Assembly (NCBI GenBank): GCA_036346375.1
Contig: CM070502.1
Span: 19,630,924-19,694,923, forward strand
Direction of reading: 5' to 3'
Source: Guadua angustifolia
Taxonomy: Eukaryota; Streptophyta; Magnoliopsida; Poales; Poaceae
DNA: 64,000 nucleotides
Under the pieces are notes generated by a model that saw only the letters and a list, made by a program, of their open reading frames with translations, was not told the DNA's origin and searched no databases. Shown here one piece after another: positions 59,647 to 64,000 of the stretch. How positions within the stretch are numbered: position 1 is the first letter of the stretch; each line of letters starts with the position of its first letter. The position numbers and the translations under genes are program-made.

Positions 59647-61134
59647 AAAACTAATAGAGAGGCCAAAACCGAAAATCTCACCGGTGCTAAACCTGGCCAT
59701 GAATGTTTGCAGCGAGGAGAGGAGAAGCATAAAAAGCCAAACACGACGTAAAAACCGAACTCCCGGATGGTGAGGAGGCGGCGCTCCGTGCTCCTGTTCC
59801 TCCTCGCCTTCACTGTGCTCTCCCCACTCGTGCTCTACACACATCGCCTCTCTGTCGCGCTCAACACCATCCGTAAGCTCTCTTCCCCGGCGTAATTTGA
59901 TCGAGATTTGAGGCTTTCTTGGGTGGTTTCTTGGCATTGCGGTTCTTACGGTCTTTCCGTCTGATTTCTTGCAGAAAGGAGGGATTTGCCTAACGAAATC
60001 GCGAATCAGGTTAGTGTTTTTGGGTGTTACTCGAGGGATTTGGAATTCTTGGGGTATTTTCTTGGATTTTAATGGTTTATTTTTTTGGGTGAAATGTTGT
60101 GGTAGGGCCGTGGCGTCAAGGGTAGCAAGCTAAATGCGCTTCCTCTCGTAAATTTTACTCCTTTTTTGTATCTTTTTTCTCTTGGTCTGTGTGATTAGTA
60201 ATTATGGATTTCCTTCTCTTTTGGATGCAGAAGCGTGACTTCTTTGAAAGAACTCAGAGGCGTTGTCTTCTCGGAGGAGCGCATGAATTATCAAACGAAT
60301 CAATTGAATCAGAGAACCAAGGTGTGTGGATTTCTTTTCTTGGTTCTGTTTGCATCTTGTCTTCGTATGTCCGCAGAATCGGTGTGTGAAAGGAATTGTT
60401 AGGCGCTTGTGTTCTTAGATCGTTTGCACACAAATTATTTGTAGAATTGCCATTGAGGAAAGAAGGGGAGCACAAGAGCCGGGTGCTTTCTGAGGTCACG
60501 GCTGCTGATGGTGCCGGATCGAGCGAAGAGGGCTTGATCGAGCATGTGATAAGTCCGAGGGACAAGATGTCGGCTCGGCGAGGGCTCATTGGATCGGCAG
60601 GAGAAAGCCACTGGATCGCAGCAGCAATCTTCTTCGAGGTTAACACTTCACAAACTTTGTGTGCATCTTACCAAATTTAGTTAAGTTGTGACCTGTGGAC
60701 TTATCTATGTGGGATTTTTGAACCTCCATTTGTCATTTAGCTTGCAAGCTGCCATTTGGCGATTGCATTATTAGTTTCGACCAAACTTTAAATTTGGTGG
60801 GTAGGTATGTCCTTCTGCTCTTATTAAACCTCACTCTTAGATATCATGTAATGTTCCTCATATTGCAAAGAACACTGACCACTAAAAGCTTGAGCTATCT
60901 TTATTGTTCTTGTTATACTAGGTCTAAATACTTCAGCTGCAAATATTTAGTATGATGAATACGTGTTGTTTATTTTGGTGAAATGTTATCATGCAGTTAC
61001 AGGAAACCAATCTTTTTTTGCTTAATCATCAACATCAATAAAAATAACCAACATAGATCTATACAAAGAAGCTTAATTGTATCATACAAATTTTTGTTCA
61101 TGGGGTCCATTTTCATAGAACTATAACTAACTTT
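59647..61134. repeat. Inverted repeat, arm 2
   Basis: 1488-bp reverse-orientation copy of 57283-58776. It ends at an abrupt join to Harbinger transposase sequence at 61134/61135. Many of the differences from arm 1 fall in exons 4 and 5. Confidence 0.95.
59767..60640 (+). pseudogene. Duplicated 5' half of the GAUT gene (arm 2 copy)
   Basis: ATG at 59767 opens the same signal anchor as the parent gene. Exons 1-3 (59767-59872, 59975-60009, 60107-60148) keep their frame and donors. Exon 4 begins AAGCGTGACTTC where the parent has GAAACTGTGACTTC (two bases fewer) and loses another base near 60281. Exon 5 loses bases near 60554, 60580 and 60635. No exons 6-9 follow. A transcript would code a signal anchor and a short tail without the catalytic domain. 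Confidence 0.85.
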
Positions 61135-61904
61135 CTATCGCATCTGCTAAAATTGTAGCGTCATGAGCTGTCCCCTCCCAACCAGCCAACACATAGGTAA
61201 ATCGAAGCTCAAAATCTACGGCTGCCATCACATTTTGAGTAGGAAATGATTTCCTACCACGAAATGCTGCTTCCATAGATTTACTAACAGAAGCTCTTAT
61301 ATGTGTACTATCAATGGCTCCAATACAATCCTATTTGGTCAAATAAATTGGCAAAAAATTAGTAACCATGAAATTTTAGCCACACAAAAAAAATAACTAG
61401 CATACCTGTTAGCTATCATACCTTAAAATATGGATCCCATCTTGGGTTTCCTGCAATTTTGGTTGGTGTTTCCAATGAAGGTGGCCTAATAAGATCATTT
61501 CGTAACTTGCCTACAGCATGGAGGACATGCCCAAAATATCTGCTAACTGTTTCACCTGATCTACTGAAGTTGGTACCAACTATCCTATTCCTTAAATTGT
61601 GTCCAACTGTGTTCAAGAACATAGCAACTTGCTCCTCAACACATACATGTATAGTGTCACGAAGCAAAGAGCGTTCTCTCAATAATTGACACAGCCTAAA
61701 GAAAGGAGCTCTTTGAAGTCTTATCGTTGCAATACAAGTTGTATCATTCTTCCAAATTTTATTATTCAGATAATCAATTCTATTCTTGTCACTTTGCTCG
61801 ATTGGGCCATACGTAATGCGTCGTCTCTTATTACGTATCCTACACCGTACATACAACATCATCGTGCAAGCAGCCACATACGCAGCAGCAGCACTAATCA
61901 ACAT
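61135..61904 (-). pseudogene. PIF/Harbinger (HARBI1-like) transposase, truncated
   Basis: Exon 1 (61422-61904) reads MLISAAAAYVAACTMM…, with FFRLCQLLRERSLL, FLNTVGHNLRNRIVG and TPTKIAGNPRWDPYFK. Exon 2 (61135-61330, after an acceptor 'accaaatag') reads DCIGAIDSTHIRAS, FPTQNVMAAVDFELRF and GWEGTAHDATILADAI, where it ends abruptly at the inverted-repeat arm. This is the plant ALP1/HARBI1 DDE nuclease type. The first two catalytic Asp regions are present, but the third acidic residue and the C-terminus are cut off. No Myb-like partner ORF is seen. Confidence 0.85.
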
Positions 61905-63330
61905 CTTCTTCTATCTAAGCTTCCTCTTGTCCAACTAAAATTAAAGTAATAATCACCACAACATCAGCCACATATGCATAGTTAACTGAAAGATATAGAG
62001 AAGCTAGCAGACCAAAAGAACTAGAGGGCAAAGTATAGTTAACTGAAATTGGTTCTTGATATGACAAAAGGGCTCCATTGATGCATAGCTAGCGGCAAAC
62101 CAGTAGTGTGTAGACACACATGCTATTGTCAAGGAACAAAGAGAAGTGCACGCATATATGCAAAATGCAAAACCACTGACATTCTAGACTGGCGCTTTTT
62201 TCAGTGAGTACACGCATATAATTTGAAAGAGCGGAGTTCTGTGAGACAAAATCAAGAGAAAGACCTTCAGTAGAACATTTTTTATATCAATCTTGAATTG
62301 AAATTGCTTCATAGATACAGTCAGTTTTGGATTTTCATTGAGACTGATTTTAGATTGTGATAACCCCCTGGTATGGAATATCAGGTTATGTATAGCTCGA
62401 TATTCTTCTGATTTTTCCCCCTTTGTTTCTACCCTAGCTTCACATTGCCTTCGCTATGGACCATTTATGAGGTGCCCACCACCTTCGTCTGTCCCCTCTA
62501 AAGAGAAAAATAACAATCGCCCCTAGATACCCTGGCACAATGGGACAGCTGCTTCACACAAGGGGGCAAGATACGTTTGAAGGCTGCCATGCATGCAAGC
62601 CTGTTAAGGGCACAAATCCTTAGTTTTTTCAGCTCAGAAGTTGCAAGAACAGGAGCAGCGATGAGTTAGTACCAAAGAAGAAAAAATAATGCTAAATCAT
62701 AATAACAGCAGGTCTTTTTCTTCAACTAAACGAATATTTCATGAAACGTTTGGAGCAAAATCTGGTAATAAAAACATCAGAACTGGTCAAATTTGCGGTA
62801 ACTTTGGTCCAAAAAGCCAAAATCTTGAAGAAATTTCATGAAAGACAACCTTACAAGCAATACTTGGATCCACTGCCATAGAACACTTTTAGTTTCTATT
62901 TCTTTAAAATAAACTTGATCTGTATCCTTTTTCTAGCACAAGGATAACAACTGCTCCCCCAAAGATCCGGGGAACTAATATTTTGAAAAAGTCATGTCAA
63001 ACTGGATCTAGAACTAATACTTACAAAAGTAAATCAGCGAACAATATGTCATGGCATGGGCAATTGAACAATTTCTAGGTTTAAGCTCAGAAGACTTGAT
63101 AGATGGAATGCTAAAGATCCTACAGCTGCTCCTGTCCTCCATGAGAATGCCATTTTCCTATACTAGCAAGATTTTTATCATCAACCCAATGCTTAAACCA
63201 GATCACACAATTTACATTACACAAGGAAAAACAAGGCACCATTAATTAGTTGCATCCATCAATCGATTAATCACACCATTATCCAAACCCTAGTTTGTCC
63301 GGACCGCACCGAAATCAAATCACAAAACAG
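61905..63330. other. No gene recognised
   Basis: AT-rich DNA upstream of the Harbinger transposase. It may belong to the same element, but no terminal inverted repeat was identified. Only short frames. Confidence 0.4.
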
Positions 63331-64000
63331 AGAAGATAGAGCAAGCGACCATAGAAGTTGTACTGGTAGCAACCAAAGCAGATAGGTAAGAAATCAGATG
63401 AGATTACGAAATCAAATCAAATCACGGAAGAGTAATTACCAAGTCTGGGTTGGGGATTCGATCCTTTCGGCACCTTGGGAGCTGAAGCAGGAGGGGATCC
63501 AACCTCGCCGGTGTGCAGCGGCAGCAGAGGATGCGGTTGAGGGCGGTGCCGGTGTGCAGATCTCCTAGGTCACCGACGCAAATGGTCAGATCTGAGCGGA
63601 GAAGAGGAGAGGTAAGGGAGAAGAAGAGGCGGCACCTGAGAGAAGGAGAGGTACGGCGCCGGCGTGAGATCACCGGAGTGGGAGACGAAGCGGATCTGGC
63701 GTGGCGACGCAGTCGGAGAAGGCGCGATGGCGAAGAGCGGGTTGACGATGAGAGACGGACCGACGGCGAAGCGGAGAGATGGCGAAGCGGAGACGACGGT
63801 GAAGAAGTGGAGACGACGGCGATTGGAGCGAGTGGGGCGAATGAGGCCTCGGGTGCGAGTGGGCGAGGAGCCCCCAGCCGCGTGCGAGCGAGCGGGCGAG
63901 GCGTGCGAGGGGGAATTTGTCTGGATGACACCCAATTCGACGACAATTCACGTATTGACACCCTAATTCGCTCGGTTCCGGAAATTGACACGAATGACGA
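63331..64000. other. GC-rich end of window, not recognised
   Basis: Strongly GC and CpG rich from about 63450 to 63920 and open in several frames on both strands (an Arg/Ser/Pro-rich minus-strand frame of 189 codons at 63422-63991). No domain is recognised. It could be a promoter with first exon of a gene beyond the window, or transposon 5' DNA. Confidence 0.3.

Noticed and set aside
63422..63991. 189-codon Arg/Ser/Pro-rich minus-strand frame
   Set aside because: CpG-rich region open in several frames; no domain and no splice or start context to support it.

Overview
The window is nuclear DNA from a grass (monocot). It has multi-exon genes with GT..AG introns, GC-rich gene starts, a receptor kinase of the phytosulfokine-receptor type, a GT8 galacturonosyltransferase, and a dense mixture of grass-type transposable elements (copia and gypsy LTR elements, CACTA, PIF/Harbinger, hAT and Tourist-like MITEs). 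The species cannot be fixed from the sequence alone. All calls were made by reading the sequence and recalling protein families; no database search was run.

Layout. 0-10 kb: no recognisable gene; MITEs, a 173-bp tandem array, a 301-bp tandem duplication and AT-rich simple DNA. 10.4-13.6 kb: an intact, intronless PSKR1-like receptor kinase, the best host gene here. 15.0-15.2 kb: an RPA32-like exon fragment with a 1.5-kb hAT-like element inserted at its splice donor. 20.9-21.8 kb (minus): relic exons of a xylose/H+ symporter-like gene. 22.0-28.5 kb: a full-length copia element with 434-bp LTRs and a perfect 5-bp target duplication, but a broken polyprotein. 30.3-30.4 kb (minus): an isolated last exon of a PIP aquaporin.

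30.7-52.6 kb is a nest of CACTA DNA. It has a decayed TNP2 transposase, an ATHILA-ORF1-like or gag-like reading frame, an acidic low-complexity protein and a Transposase_24 plus Ulp1-like ORF. These are separated by four blocks carrying the same two short motifs (CCGGATCATCC and ACCGCCTGTGGAAA). A 3.9-kb gypsy-type non-autonomous element splits the TNP2 gene, a 2.4-kb hAT sits in the second unit, and a 1.34-kb deleted gypsy element splits the Ulp1-like gene.

53.9-58.7 kb (minus): a nine-exon GAUT gene whose last two exons carry single-base frameshifts. Its promoter and exons 1-5 are copied as an inverted, head-to-head repeat (57283-58776 versus 59647-61134). The outer end of the copy fuses to a truncated Harbinger transposase (61135-61904, minus). 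Intron 5 of the GAUT gene carries a 36/37-bp tandem array in which every unit contains a match to the initiator-Met-tRNA primer-binding site. The inverted repeat and this array are the most unusual structures seen.
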